Shown here: positions 34,746 to 47,270 of the stretch, one piece after another | Layout of the letters: each line of letters begins with the position of its first letter | How positions within the stretch are numbered: the first letter of the stretch is position 1 | Assembly (NCBI GenBank): GCA_009760885.1 | Contig: CM019713.1 | Location: 5,524,996-5,588,995 of the forward strand | Direction: 5' to 3' | Origin: Achatina immaculata | Lineage: Eukaryota > Mollusca > Gastropoda > Stylommatophora > Achatinidae | Length of the DNA: 64,000 nucleotides | Notes under the pieces: model-generated | The model's input: only the letters and a program-made list of their open reading frames with translations | Databases searched by the model: none | What the model was told of the DNA's origin: nothing | Program-made: the position numbers and the translations under genes

Positions 34746-36960
34746 TTCTTGAAGGAAAACTGAAAAGACATGATAGAATAACACTGTGTTTATTGTTATG
34801 TTTTAGATTGAAGCCTGCGGTTTAACCCAGGTATATTGTAGCCTGATGTGTAAACACGACATCATAATCAGTAGACGAATCTGAAAGAGCTGAAAAAAAA
34901 AGATGGACAGAGTTTAAAAAATGTTACAGTCTTGTTTTAACATACATTCTTGTTTTAACATTAACCAACATGGCCTTGCAAATTAGTCACGCCAGGAACG
35001 ACGTTTGTGCATTGTTAAGAAATCGGAAACGCTTCTTTTGAAGAATGCAGTGGTGCGTTGTTAAAATTTACGACATACGATATTTTGTTAAAGCTTGCAT
35101 TCCTTGTATGGCGTGCGGTGTAATAGTGACGTCTGAACTCGTAGGCGCTTCAGATATGAGGTTATTGTGGCAAAGCCGTACAAGAAGAAAGATGTGTAAG
35201 CGTAATAGTAACGAAAAAAAAAAGCTGTCAGGCGTAGGAATCTGCCAAATATTTTCTAGGGCTCGCCCCTGGGAGTAAAGAATGCACTCCGTGACTTGCC
35301 CACTGGGATGCGCTACAGCAGGAAAACCGACGTGTCTTCTCTCCCCCCCCCCTCCCCCTTTGTGGCTGACCGTGTTGAAAATCTTTGAATTTCATTTTGT
35401 TAGGATGGTCTTGTCACACTGTATTTAGCTAACAGTTGGAAGTCATGAGAGCAGTGGAAGTCAGTTGCTGTCTGCTGAGAGAGAAGTCACTAACTGGACA
35501 CATGCAGACGAATTAGATTGTCGTGTTTCCATTTTGTTTTGTTGTCAAGTTTCCAGTTTGTTTTGGAGAGAGAGAGAGAGAGAGGGGGGGGGCACTTCAG
35601 ACTCTCATAGCAATAGAAACTTCAAGTATATAAAAACAATTTTAAAAATGAACTGAAACAAAGAAAAGTCTAATAAATCCTATTTTTTTTAAAATGGCAC
35701 TGTGTATATACTGTAAGTGTGAAAAATTTAAAGCTTGGTCACCGTTGAAGGAAGTTGCAGTCATTTTTAGACAAGATCTCCCCTAACAAATCAGACATGC
35801 CATTTTTATAGTGTGTATTTTATGCTCGTAGATAAGAGAACAAAAAATCAGGCCCCGAAAAGACAGCAACTGGTGAACCAAGATTTTATGGTATGCGTTT
35901 CATGTCACCATCGGTCTCCAGATTTAAGAAAAGTAAGTGGACTGCACTGGCAGGGATATGATCAAAGAGATAGACGCAAGCCAGAGATGGAAGGCAAGAA
36001 CTCCTAGTCACAAACAGGCGATGGAAATTCAAGAACGGAGTAGTTGGAGTAGACATTATTTCTTGAAGCAGTCTGCCCTACCGGCTATGATACCTTTAAA
36101 AGACCATGCATTTTTGTCTGCTTGGATCAGACAGACCACATACGGGGATGCATACGTAGACAAATCATCTAACTTTTCGTTCTCAGTGCATTTAGCATTC
36201 CAGTTTCACAAAGTAGTCCTCGGACCAGCACTGGCGTGCGGCCACTTTCCAGGAGAATGGGCACGCCCTAAATGGAAAAGAACAGTGGTCGTTGAGAAAA
36301 CTAAGGCTGGCATAGTTCTGCTGTTTATACCTCTTTCTCTTTCCTCCACTTGTTAAAGGCAAGGAAAGGTAATAGAAAAGGCAGCACAGAGCTGTCTGCT
36401 TAAGCACAGTTACTTTTATTTTTGTAATAATTTTTAGCATCTATTCATTAGCGTTTAAAGTAACCAGATCGTAAAAAGTGTATAATATAGAACACATTTT
36501 AATGTCACTGTAGATGATATCACATTCCCTTGCATTCCTTTACACGTTTTCCTATATATTATAGCATAGCAGTTGCTTGGCAGGTTGGCAAAGAATGCAT
36601 TTGTGAAGTTACTATACAAATATATATCCAACAGATAGTTTTCAGAAGCACAGAAGTCATTGGCTTTGTTGCAACATTTCCACCTGTATATGGATGTACT
36701 TTTTTTTCCTTGCCTTGTTTGCGTTGGCCGCATTTTCCCAGGGGGCATATCAGTTTTACATGCTTACATCTTTTGTATTTGCTGGTTATATCAGGTGCCC
36801 ACATTAACAATGTTTGCGCGCGTTGTTTTCCAACCCTACTACTCCACCCATCTTTCTTTCATATTTCAGTCAAGGACAGACCAGTAACCTGAGTAGGGGT
36901 AACTTTATGCCAGATGTTTTTTAAAAGTCTGAATAAACTGTTCCCCTTCTTCTGTAGGAT
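34746..36960. other. Intron 4, unassigned stretch
   Basis: I find no exon with family similarity. Simple repeats occur at 35341-35359 (C-rich) and 35566-35591 (GA, then G-run). Frames at 35937-36356 and 36530-36892 lack recognised motifs or good splice contexts. Confidence 0.4.
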
Positions 36961-36984
36961 CGCATTTTCTCAGTGATTTCTCCA

Positions 36985-37055
36985 ACGTCCCATCCATCCA
37001 TCCATCCATCCATCCGTCCGTCTCCGTCCGTCCGTCCGAGTGAGAGAGAGAGAGT
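36985..37055 (+). repeat. (CCAT)n(CCGT)n(GA)n microsatellite
   Basis: Adjacent simple repeats. Confidence 0.93.
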
Positions 37056-37229
37056 ATAACAATCGGTCCAGAATCAATTTTTGACAGATGAAGCATGTTT
37101 TCATTTGTATAAAATCTAATAGTTGTTATTCATATAAGCTTTTCATTGTGTAGAATCTTGCTTACTCCATCTGTCTTGGGGTGTCATTTTGTAAAATGAG
37201 GTGACAGTTTTGGTGCATATCCTCTATGG

Positions 37230-37598
37230 CAGTGGTTCTCAGCTCATGGGTCGCGACCCAAAGGTGGGCCGTGACAGGGAGCATTGTGAGCCACGCTGAA
37301 GTCTCAAAGCAGCAAAAAAAAAAAAAAAGAGAAAAACGTAGATACAATAAAAATTATTCCGCATTTTTCATGCTGTGCATAAAGATGCAAGCCGCAGAAT
37401 TGTAGGTTGCTTTATTAGTAAATGAAAAGAACTTTTGTGTAGCAATGAATATGCAGTTAAACATGTAGAGAAAATATTACATAATACTTTATAAAATTAG
37501 ATTTATACCTTGCAGATATAAAGCACTTTATTAGTGGGCCGCAAAAATGTTTCACTTTTAAATGTCGGCCGTGCAACAAAAGGGTCCGAGAACCGCTG
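37230..37598. mobile_element. hAT MITE with 8-bp target duplication
   Basis: The left end is CAGTGGTTCTCAGCTCATGG and the right end, reversed, is CAGCGGTTCTCGGACCC. Flanking octamers are ctctatgg (37222-37229) and ctctgtgg (37599-37606), one mismatch. It is an internally deleted relative of the element at 49025-49994. Confidence 0.85.
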
Positions 37599-37869
37599 CT
37601 CTGTGGCAGTTTTCCAAACCGTGTGCCACATCACACTGGTGTTCTACAAAAGATCGAGTGAACAAAACAAAGAAAAAAATCTGCCAAAAGAAGTGATTTG
37701 ATTTCTACCATGTTGACTAGGCAGGAAAATAGGGTAAGGTAGGATCTTAACTTATGCCATCTCACTGCCAAAAAAAGTTTTGGAAGGATTGTATTGAAAA
37801 ATAAGATGTGTAAATTCATCTTTGAATACATGTTTTCTGTGAATATATAATGTGTTCTTTGAATTATTC

Positions 37870-38185
37870 TTCTATCTCCCTGGAACTGTGAGCTGGTTTG
37901 CCTTGTAGCCGATATGGTGAAGATGTTGAAGGACAGCCGTCATGTTAGCTTGTGGGTTATGGCATCTATTTTTTCAGTCCCTGAGTGGGCTAAATAGCAG
38001 AAGATGTGCAGTGCTTCTTTAACGGACTCCACCACCATGGGGACTATGACGATCCCAGCATCATTGGCCAGGGTAGGCCTGTTAGTACTAACAGAGAGTG
38101 GATCAGGGTTTGCTAACTTTTATGCTAGCATGTCAGCTATGGGCTGCTGACTGCCAAAGTGGACATCACCTTCACACCCACTTTG
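37870..38185 (+). repeat. Interspersed repeat of unknown class (copy 2)
   Basis: Homologous to the reverse complement of 20400-20690, including ctattttttcagtccctgag and gactccaccaccatgg. No protein is recognisable. Confidence 0.6.
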
Positions 38186-39398
38186 CATACTTTATTGAGA
38201 ATTTTTATCTTCAGTTACCTAACAACTGATAAGACTATGGAAATTCACTTCAGTCCATATGAGAAACCATTTTATTTTGAAGGCCATTGCAAAAGTCGAA
38301 CAACATGAACCAATCCCTATAAACTTTTCTGCCAGATGTGGTTATCTCAGAGCTGATATTATAGTCGTAGATACGTTTCAGTGAATGCAAGTTAGATAAC
38401 AATTGAATATTTAATACTAGGAGAAAAAAAATCCATCTGCTTCATTCTTACTTTTATCTGTTTGCACAAGAAAGATGGTGTGAAAAAAGGAACAACTCCA
38501 GGGACAGATAAACAATGACATTTCATTTTTTTGTCACTTTATGAAATATTATACAGTACATATTGTTATCGGTATGTGTATATTGTTATCAGTATGTATG
38601 TAGTTAAAACATATGCTGGTACTTGGTTGCTGAAACATCCAGGAAGTGTTTTACAATGATAGGCAGTAACATTTCTCCAGTTCATGTTGGTTTTACTTAC
38701 ATAATTAGATACATTACTTTCTGTCTTACATACAGTCTTAAGTTAACAGAGACATTTTACAATGAGATCTTCCTCTTTTTTTTTAACACTGAAATTCTCA
38801 TGTTACCTCAGTTTAACATTATTTTTATTAAAGTATATGATTCAAGAAATATAGTTGACTGCTTCTGACGCATATATAAGCTGTATGTTCTATTTGAATC
38901 TTTAAATGTGTCCATCCTGTTTGGAACTTCTAATCTGGGCATCTCTGTTATATTCTTTTATAAACTTTTGTCAGAAAGTTGTTTTTTTTTTGTCATTGTT
39001 ATTTTTCAAGTATGTTCGTATTTAAAAAAAAACATTTTAAATAGTCAGAAATTTTTTTTCTGAAGTCTAGCTTCACATGCTATATATATGTCAGTGTTTT
39101 TGTATAAGGTGTACACATGGCAAATTTTCCAGTATATACAGAAAAGTCATAAATATTACAGTTTTCTTCCTTTACTCATGATATCTATTCCAACTCTGAT
39201 CAGTGCTCTTGGATCTCCACAGCTGCTTAGAAGGTAGACCAGCAAGTTACCATGGCATTTAGGTATTTTGTTGTTTTTTGCTGTTGAATGCTACTGTGAA
39301 CTAAAATGTCACAGTGTTTTCTTGTCATCACATAAAGATTACTCTCACATTTTGTACTGCTTATGTGTCATGAAATGATTGTTTTTCCAATTTTTCAG
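38186..39398. other. Intron 4, 3' end, unassigned
   Basis: AT-rich sequence leading to the exon 5 acceptor. No element identified. Confidence 0.5.
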
Positions 39399-39566
39399 GA
39401 AGAGCTAGAGAGATTTCCCATCCAGCTGGTGCAGGACCCAACAGCTATTTTTAAGAATGACCGCAGGGAAATATATAACAACCTCATCCTGTTTACCATC
39501 ATTGATGATCCGAAAAAGAGGTCATCACAAGCAGATATGCACATATTCCAGAGCAGCAAAGCTCCT
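39399..39566 (+). CDS. EPS8: EPS8 exon 5, second half of PTB domain
   Basis: The acceptor is tttttcag (AG 39397-39398) and the donor is gtaagt (39567). It has exactly 56 codons, phase 0 in and out. It encodes EELERFPIQLVQDPTAIF followed by a strand-rich stretch ending ADMHIFQSSKAP. 'ELE.FP' and 'D.H.FQ' are landmark positions of EPS8 PTB domains. The join from exon 4 (..ILDNSTG) to here is continuous with family members, with no gap. Confidence 0.95.
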
Positions 39567-41467
39567 GTAAGTTTGTCTTTTAGTGATTCTGTGCATTTAT
39601 AAACATGAAGAAGTTAAATAATAAAGTTCTGATTTCAAGGGCATGCAATAATTATTTGCTGGAATAAAATGTGTAAGATGGGTAGAATAACAGATTTAAA
39701 GTTTATTTATAAAGTTTATTTTATATTCTGCAAAATTTGATCACTACCACAGTTTTCAGTGCAAGTTTATAATAGTAGATGGGATTATTATTTTGTGTCT
39801 CTGAGCTCTGGTGTCCAAAATAAATCATATCATGGTTTGTAAAATAAGATCAAGAATTATGTATTTGACATTTTATGTTTAGCTGAAAGCAGACCTCTTA
39901 TGGTGAAGGGAGTGTTCCTACAATACTTGAGCATATCAGTTGTAATAGCTGATCATTTGATCTGCAAAAGCTCGAATACTTCACCATCCTACAGAGTATA
40001 TGGTGCAGGGTTCGGATTGTGAAAGAAGACACAGTACTCAAAGTGAATGAGATGATGGTGAGTGATACAAAGCTGACTGCTTGTGTCAGAGTCCATGTAA
40101 TACCCCTGGGTAACAGACAGTAGTCTGGGCAAGTGAGTAGGGATTGAGATAGAAAGGTGAACATGGTCATCATCATCTTCTGTGTTCAATTTCATAAGCT
40201 CAGGTATCTAGACAGAGGGACAAGTCATCTTCCTGAAAATTTGAGTTCTTCATATATTGGCCCACAGTTTTTCATCCATGTTATTTTCCTGGGAGCAGGT
40301 TTGGGCTCTTAGATCTCTGTAGAGACTGCATTCTGCATGTGTGTTGTGGTCTGAAGACCATTTTGGCATGCAGTGAGTGGAGTTTGAGGGCCTTCAGTTT
40401 GTGTGGATGATCTAGTCCGCCGTGTCTTGTTCAAAGCCAGAAAATTATGGTGTGTTATATTCTGTTTAATTTTAGAATGGAGAATGGGGATACCTGCTGT
40501 CTGTTCTTTGTTTCCATGCTTTCTTGTTCTTTTCTTTCATGAGCATTTTTGCTTTTTCTATTGATGCACTGTATTGGAATTATTCTTTTTTGGTGTCGCT
40601 TTAGCAAGTTTGTCAGCTGTTTAATTTCCTCCAACATTATAATATGCAGGAAACCCCTATAATATTACTTTGTTGGTAGGACAGCAGGTTCAGTTTGGTC
40701 ACTTTCTTGGTCAGCTGATCTCTTGGTTCATCTTGGATGGTCTCAGTGTTGATCTTTAGTCACATAGGAAGGTCATGAATCTTTGTTCTCTCAGTATCTT
40801 TGTGACTTCTGGTAACGTTTGTAAATTTTAGCTCTGTAGTTCATTGACATTTTATCTGCACCAATGAGTCTTAATGGCTCTGAAAGGTGAAGAAGTTCAC
40901 TGACATTTCTTCAGCAGTGGATAATTTCTCTATTCTTGAACTGTTTTGTGTTAGTATCAGGAATCCTGCTTCTTCTTTTCCAGCTGCCGCTTCTAAGGAT
41001 CAGATCTGGTCCCAAAAAATATGCCATGCTAAAGATGGACAAAAGGTTCAGATATCACAGTCTAATTTCAAAATGTGATGTGAATCAACTAATTCCCTTT
41101 GAGGGAGAAGGATTGTGAAGACAGAAAAAAAAAAGAAGCAGATAGTGGTGGAGATTTGATATAATACAGAAAAAAAAAAGATGGTGGAATGACAACACTC
41201 TTCCAGGACTTGTGACATGTCAAGAAGAAGATGACCACTTGTAGCAGTGATTTCATTTCCAGATGATGATGACATCCTTCTGAGGGAAATAGTTTGAGAC
41301 AGTTTGTTTTTGCTAGGCCCTCTTTTTTAGAGACCCTTAGTTTTCAGTGCTCAGATAAAGCCTATACTAAAAGGAAGAGCAGATAGTGGGAATCTTAACT
41401 GAATCTTAAAGAGTTACAGTTCTCTTTTGTTTGGTTATTTTCAAGAATTTTTTAATACTTAAAACAG
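39567..41467. other. Intron 5, unassigned
   Basis: No exon or named repeat. The region 39890-40850 is less AT-rich than its surroundings and may be an old transposon, but no motif supports that. Confidence 0.4.
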
Positions 41468-41535
41468 GCACAGGAAATTGTGGATGAAATTTTAGCTGCA
41501 AAGAGCGGACATCAGCGATTGTATCAAGGAGCTGG
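41468..41535 (+). CDS. EPS8: EPS8 exon 6, PTB C-terminal helix
   Basis: The acceptor is aaaacag (AG 41466-41467) and the donor is gtgagt (41536). The 68 bp start in phase 0 and encode AQEIVDEILAAKSGHQRLYQ, then Gly-Ala and two bases of Gly (phase 2). The amphipathic pattern fits the C-terminal PTB helix. The next exon I can recognise (48495) needs phase 1, so an exon lies between them. A second GT four bases downstream would give an immediate stop, so the donor choice is firm. Confidence 0.88.
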
Positions 41536-41561
41536 GTGAGTATATCATGGAAGTGGTTTAG

Positions 41562-41589
41562 GACACTGTGTGTGTGTGTGTGTGTGTGC
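41562..41589 (+). repeat. (GT)n microsatellite
   Basis: A dinucleotide run 26 bp after the exon 6 donor. Confidence 0.95.
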
Positions 41590-41619
41590 TGTGTGAATAT
41601 AGTTTCACTGGTCATGGAC

Positions 41620-42210
41620 TCTCTTTGTTGTCATCATTTCAGCTCCTAATGTACTCATTATCATCATTAGTGTTGACATTAAAGCTGCACATGTGCTTGA
41701 TGCCATATTTGTTGTTGTCATCCAGTTTGATATTTAGTGTTGTCATCCTAGCAGTAATTTCATTTCATTTCATCTTAAGTGTTGTAGTGTAAGCAGCAGT
41801 TGTACTAAATGCCATATTTGGTTTTTTATAAAATTGGGCATGCAGTTGTACTAAATGCCATATTTGGTGTCATCATTTAAGCTGCATTTGTAATGATGTG
41901 TCATTTTTGTTACTGTCATCTAAGCTCCTGTGTGTATTCTGCATCATCTCTAGTGTTGTCATCTCAGCTTCTATGAGTACTCAGTGCCATCTTTTGTGTT
42001 AACATCTCAGCTGCTTTTGTACTTTGTATAATATCTGGTATTGTCATCTAAACTTCTGTATGTATTTGGTATCATATTTGATGTTGTCATCTCAGTACCT
42101 ATACTTGTACCATAATCATGTTTGGTGTTGTCATCCTGTATGTACTTTGTGTTTGTCATCTCAACTTCAGTTGTAGTTAATGTCATCTCAACTCCTGTAA
42201 TTGTAATTGT
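41620..42210 (+). repeat. Diverged minisatellite, about 40-60 bp period
   Basis: gttgtcatctcagct.ctgt and tactaaatgccatatttggt recur roughly a dozen times with heavy divergence. Repeated 'tctcag' strings here mimic splice acceptors but no exon follows them. Confidence 0.7.
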
Positions 42211-43795
42211 TTATACGCACCCATGTTTTACTCACTGATATGGAACATAGCATTAAAAGAAATGTAAATTCTTGCATTGAAGGAATTGAAGTGAAATGTG
42301 TAGATAAATCAGAAAAGGATTATTTGGTTTTTTAAAAAAGTAATTATCAGTGTTATGACAGAAAAGAAAAAAAAAAGTGTGAAAGCCAGCAACAATGATC
42401 ACTCTGTCTCTCACACCTATGTATAATAGGGTATGAAAAATGAACATACATTCTTATGGACCTATGTCTTGACTGTCAAGATGAGAATCATTCACACATT
42501 TTTCCTTCCCTCACAGTTCATTTCCTATGTATCCAGCACTCTCCTGTCTGTTATTTTTCCAGTCCAATGGGCTACAGAGATTTTTAAGCACAACTGCAAC
42601 CTGCCTTCTTTGTTATCTTTATTAATACCATTTTCATATTTACCTTTAGCCACTCGGCTGTGACTTCTTTGTGTAATGCAAATTTCACCTGCTGTTGTGT
42701 ATTCCATTCATGCAGCAAGAAAAATGTTATTCATGTTTTGACATAATACTCAAGGGTTAACCTTTCACTGCACTCTTAACATTCCTGCAATATCTGAAGT
42801 GCATGCCATCCTTGCTTGATCACTTGGATTTCAAAGTCTGTGAGATGAGATAGTGCTTTCTGGAGTATGTAAAATATGTGATAGTGTGTGTGTTATGGTT
42901 CACTAAACATTGAATGCAGGATAGGATAATATATATATATATATATATATGAGATAGAGAATAATGGATGGGTTTTCATTTTATCTCTTTTTTATTGACA
43001 TTTGCCCTTAATGTTTTTCTACTTTTACACTTGTTTCTTAGTTTGCATGCTTTCAGATTAACTTAGAGAGAGAGAGAGTGTGTGTGTGTTTTGTCATACT
43101 CTTAACATTTACATAGATGGAAAGAAAAAAGTATGAAAAATGCACATAGTACTGAAAGATCATGCAGTTACTGGGAAAAAAATGTGAACAGAAACTAAAC
43201 AGATATTGGAAGCATTGCTGTAGTCTTTTTGCAGTTAAGAGGCACCCCTTTTTATCAGTACCAGATAGAACTGGGGTAAATGAGTCACATTATTGACATT
43301 TGGAGTATGGCATAGATATGAAGTACATTTTCAACATTAATTAAATTTGCTGTACAGTAAATTGCGCCAGCAGTCAACTTGTGATGATTAACATTAAAGC
43401 CAGTAATTGAAGTAGAATTGCAAGCAAGAATCTTAACCACTTTCCCCTCCCATTAGAACAGTACATTTTAAGTTTACTTTCATGTTGGAGCAAAGGGAGT
43501 GTTCCTCAAAATTTTTCCAATGAGGAACTATGTTTTAATTTTTCAATATTTCAAAGGCCTTCTATGGAAGTTAAGTTCCTTTAAAAAAAAATATTCTAAG
43601 TGTAAATTATAGAAGGTTAGTCAGAGCACCTAAATACACATTTTAAACATAAATGTTTTGCCTGAGGAATTTCTAGAGTATCTTAGATAGCTAGGATGAC
43701 AAATGACCATTTTACTATCACAACAAATAGAGTAGGGAATTATAATGACCTTTTGAGTGTGAAAAAGAAAAAGAAGAAACTGATCATCATCATCA
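42211..43795. other. Intron 6, unassigned
   Basis: Simple runs at 42932-42950 (AT) and 43065-43090 (GA/GT). No exon found, although one is expected between 41535 and 48495. Confidence 0.4.
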
Positions 43796-44020
43796 ACATC
43801 ATCAGGTGCCGTGCCCACTGGCATTGGCTATTATGCTTCTCCAGAGTACCCGATCCTTCATGCAGGCCATCAGTTCAGTTGGTGATCTCCTCTCACACCA
43901 TCCCGTCAGACTGTCCAGTATCATTTCTCTTGGTCTTCCTCTTGATCTTCTTCCTTGTATTTTTCCTGTTGTTATAATATTTTCAATGCCCCCTCTTCTC
44001 ATTGCATGTCCTATGAAAGT
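43796..44020 (-). mobile_element. LINE family B 3' end, left part of split copy
   Basis: The minus strand reads RRGGIENIITTGKIQGRRSR, GRPREMILDSLTGWCERRSP and KDRVLWRSIIANASGHGT. It stops at tcctatgaaagt (44009-44020), where a Penelope-like element is inserted. The family continues at 45110. Confidence 0.85.
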
Positions 44021-45109
44021 AAGCTAGACAGAGGTGTATGGTGCAGTTTTACAAAGTGAGGGAGGGAGTGAGTAAGGTGAGAAAAAAATGAATAGAAAGT
44101 ATGAGAATGTATAAATGAAAAACATACAACATATGATATTTCGGCAAGGGCTTTATTTGAAGATACATACACAACGAAATACAAACACGAAGAACTTATC
44201 TGAAGTGTTTTCCTCCAAGTGGGAAAAAGAAATGTGTGTGGTAGAAGGGAGAAGGAAAAATCACGCTGCCTCCAGACAAAAGATGCCCAATAGAGCCAAT
44301 CATAAAGAAGAGGTGGAGAGAGAGGAGGAGAACAAGTGGGAGAAAGGGGTGAGGGGAAGGCAGTAGGAACATGATAGCCGCTAGAGGTGTCGGGGGGGGG
44401 GGGGGGGGGGGGGGAGGGAGAGAGGGGAGGGAAAAGGGGACGCGGAGAGATAATGAATGAAGAACATAAACACCTGCAGGGAGAAAATATGAAACTGGTG
44501 AATAGGACAAGACCAATATGTTGGCAGAGAAGAAAATAAGATGGTGGTAGGGAGGGGTAGCCTAGAGAAAAAAAGTAGAGTTTAAAAAAGGCCAGTGGAA
44601 AAATAAAGAAGTTACAGAAAGCTGAAGACATTGTTAATTCCAGCTGGGTGGAGACAGCCAGTCTGGAAAATAAGGCACTGTTCTAGGACCCTCTGAGATC
44701 ATACATCTGTGGCTATCATGTTCCTATTGTCTTCCCCCCACCCCTTTCTCTCACTTGTTCTCCTCCTCTCTCTCCACCTCTTCTTTATGATTGGCTCTAT
44801 CGGGCATCTTTTGTCTGGAGGCAGCGTGATTTTTCCTTCTCCTTTCTACCACACACATTTCTTTTTCCCACTTGGAGGAAAACACTTCAGATAAGTTCTT
44901 CGTGTTTGTATTTCGTTGTGTATGTATCCTCAAATAAGGCTCATGCCGAAATATCGTATGTTGTATGTTTTTCATTTATACATTCTCATGCTTTCTATTC
45001 ATTTTTTCTCACCTTACTCACTCCCTCCCTCGCTTTGTAAAACTGCACCATACACCTCTGTCTACCTTATTTATTTAAACCAGTTTTACTGCAGTCGCCA
45101 TCCCTTTTA
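44021..45109 (-). mobile_element. Penelope-like insertion with inverted arms
   Basis: It is flanked by tcctatgaaagt (44009-44020) and tcctgtgaaagt (45110-45121), a 12-bp target duplication with one mismatch. Two arms of about 330 bp (44027-44350 and 44735-45065) are inverted copies of one another. Between them, on the minus strand near 44620-44695, is LEQCLIFQTGCLHPAGINN, the end of the GIY-YIG frame also seen at 30065. A run of about 22 G lies at 44392-44413. The 206-residue minus frame across it is T/C-rich noise. Confidence 0.82.
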
Positions 45110-45500
45110 TCCTGTGAAAGTACATTGTTTCTCTCTTATATTTTTGACAAGGTTTTTTGTCTCTCCAGCTCTTCTCATACATTCTTCATTAGTTATTTTT
45201 GCTGTCCAGGGGATTCGCAACATTATTCTGATAAATCACATTTCTGCTGCTTCCAATGATTTTTGTGCAGACTTGCCTATTGTCCATGATTCACTTCCAT
45301 ATAACAAGATAGATTCAATATAGCATTTTAGGACTCGTTTTCTAACATTCATTGATAAAGATGTGTTAGCTAATATGTTTCTCATTCTCTGAAATGCAGT
45401 CTTTTGCTTGGCCTATTCTGTTCCTAATTTCTGTTCTGCATTTCCCATCTGAAGTTATTACTGCTCCATGGTATTTGAATTTCTGCACCAGCTAATCAGC
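45110..45500 (-). mobile_element. LINE family B, right part of split copy
   Basis: It continues the family B sequence interrupted at 44020 (homologous to about 6650-7010). It includes antisense of EECMRRAG and the region before the GH..RR block, ending near 'aatttctgcacc' (45480). Confidence 0.8.
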
Positions 45501-46550
45501 TAGTCAAGTTTAATAAGGTAAGCAAAGCATCAAGGCCTTTACTTATTTCCTGTTGATGATGTATCTTCTCTTAGTCTCATTCTCTAAAATGAGTGTTAGG
45601 TTCTCATTCATTAGAATTAACTTTGGTGTGCAGGAAGCCACACATATAACATGAGAGGGCAGCCACCTTAAAGTACTGTGCTGTGTACTTAGACATGAGT
45701 AAAAGCTAATTTACAGTGCTGAGATTCTGTGAAAATCTGGTTGGGGGAAACATTGTATTTAGGACACTTGAGATTCATATCAGATGTTTATCTTATATGT
45801 GGGACACCTGACTTGTGTGAATATGCAATATTGTGTGATAGGGCCCAGGACATGGTTACATGCATGAGATTGCAGTGAGAATGGTTGTTCTCTCTGCACA
45901 AGTATTCAGAATAATTGAGCTGTGTTTGTCAGGGCCGTGCATCAACAAAACATTATGAACTGCATGGAATGTTTAATCGACCATTGTTTTATTGTAAGAT
46001 GTTACTGCCTTCATTATTGTCATCTTTATCATGGTGATCATCGTCATCGTCGTCATCGTCATCATCACCATCATATGACATACCAAGCGGCATGGGCAAC
46101 TATACCCCTGTCTCTGATGCTTTCATCAACTATTTTGTAATATTATTCCCACTGATTACATTCAGAAATCCTCTGCATGCAAATTATAGAAAGTAAGTGG
46201 GTGCAGTTTGGAAAGAACAAAATATATGAACATTTTAAATATATTTTAAACTCTATATGGAGACAGCCTCTCCCCAGTCTCTCCTTGAACAACTGAGATG
46301 GCACATGAAAAATGTCATGTGAAAAGTTGCTGAGGGGTTACACTGTCCATTTTCTTCACTTTCAGCCTGTCTTCCAGCTCATTCATCTTTCCGGTTGTTA
46401 TGATGGTTTCAGTTTTCCATTGATTGCTGTCATTAAATTCCTTTCTTTTTCATTAATCGTAATGAGGGCAGTATTTCTTTGTAGAGACAAGTTTTAAATT
46501 AAATAATTAATTATGAGCACTGAAATAGTTTACCCACATTTCCTTGACAA
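45501..46550. other. Intron 6, unassigned
   Basis: Contains a (CAT/CGT)n patch at 46030-46075. A possible 28-bp exon at 46366-46393 fails the phase test. Confidence 0.4.
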
Positions 46551-46554
46551 GGTT

Positions 46555-46935
46555 TGTATCTCTCTTTCTAATTCTCTCTCGTTGTCTTTTTCTCTCACAC
46601 ACTGTTTGCCTTTCTCTCATTCATTCTTTCTCTCTCTCTCTCTCTCTCTCTCTCACTTTGTAGCTTTTTCACACTATCTCTGTTTTTGTTTCTGTCACTC
46701 ATTATCTCTTTCTTTCTAATCTTCTTCTCACTTGCTCACTTTGTAACTCTTTATCACTTCTTTTGTTTCTCTCATTATTTTATATATCTCTTTTATGTCT
46801 TTATGTCTAGTCTTCCTCTCACTCACTCACTCATGTCATTATTCTTTCACTCTTTTATCTCTTTATCTTTTTTCATATTGTCATTGTCTCACTCAGTTTT
46901 TGTTAATTTCTCTTCTCTGTCCCTTACTCTCTCAC
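46555..46935 (+). repeat. (TC)-rich low-complexity tract
   Basis: Runs of tctctc and tcactc. The Ser/Leu/Phe-rich frames across it are artefacts. Confidence 0.85.
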
Positions 46936-46959
46936 AAGCATCTAACACGGACTACTGAT

Positions 46960-47270
46960 GAGCACAAGTGTCTCAGAATTCAACCTCTTAAAAACAGATT
47001 CATATTTAACAAACCCAAGTTAATTCCTAAAGTGATGCTGCAGAATGTGCCACTGCATGTGGTCATTGTTTAAATCTAATCCAAAATATAGCCAATGGTT
47101 AGACCAAGACTTGACTGATACAAGGTACAAGAAGAGCCTTGCTCACTGTGTTGCACACCTTCAGAATAACCTCCCATCCCACTTAAAACTCATCAGCTTT
47201 GATATTCTTTCATATAGCTTCAGAGTTTGTCAGTATCTGTTTAATGTTAACAGCATGCTCCCTTAAAATA
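46960..47270 (+). mobile_element. Non-LTR retrotransposon C-terminal remnant
   Basis: Two frames read LKNRFIFNKPKLIPKVM and then AHLQNNLPSHLKLISFDILS followed by YSFRVCQYLF. This resembles the 'WN.LP..L+...s...FK..LK.+LF' tail of CR1/L2-type elements, a different clade from the RTE-like families here. Confidence 0.5.

Noticed and set aside
41620..42210. Many tctcag acceptor-like sites in intron 6.
   Set aside because: They belong to a diverged minisatellite, and no conserved exon follows them.
42553..42580. Exon candidate after ttatttttccag in intron 6.
   Set aside because: Meets a stop codon in the required phase before any GT donor.
44011..44631. A 206-residue minus-strand open frame.
   Set aside because: Ser/Pro/Phe-rich translation of poly-C and T/C sequence across the Penelope-like insertion, antisense to one arm; no domain.
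46366..46393. Possible 28-bp exon between tttcag and gttgtt in intron 6, as the missing exon.
   Set aside because: Leaves phase 0, but exon 7 needs phase 1; no family similarity.
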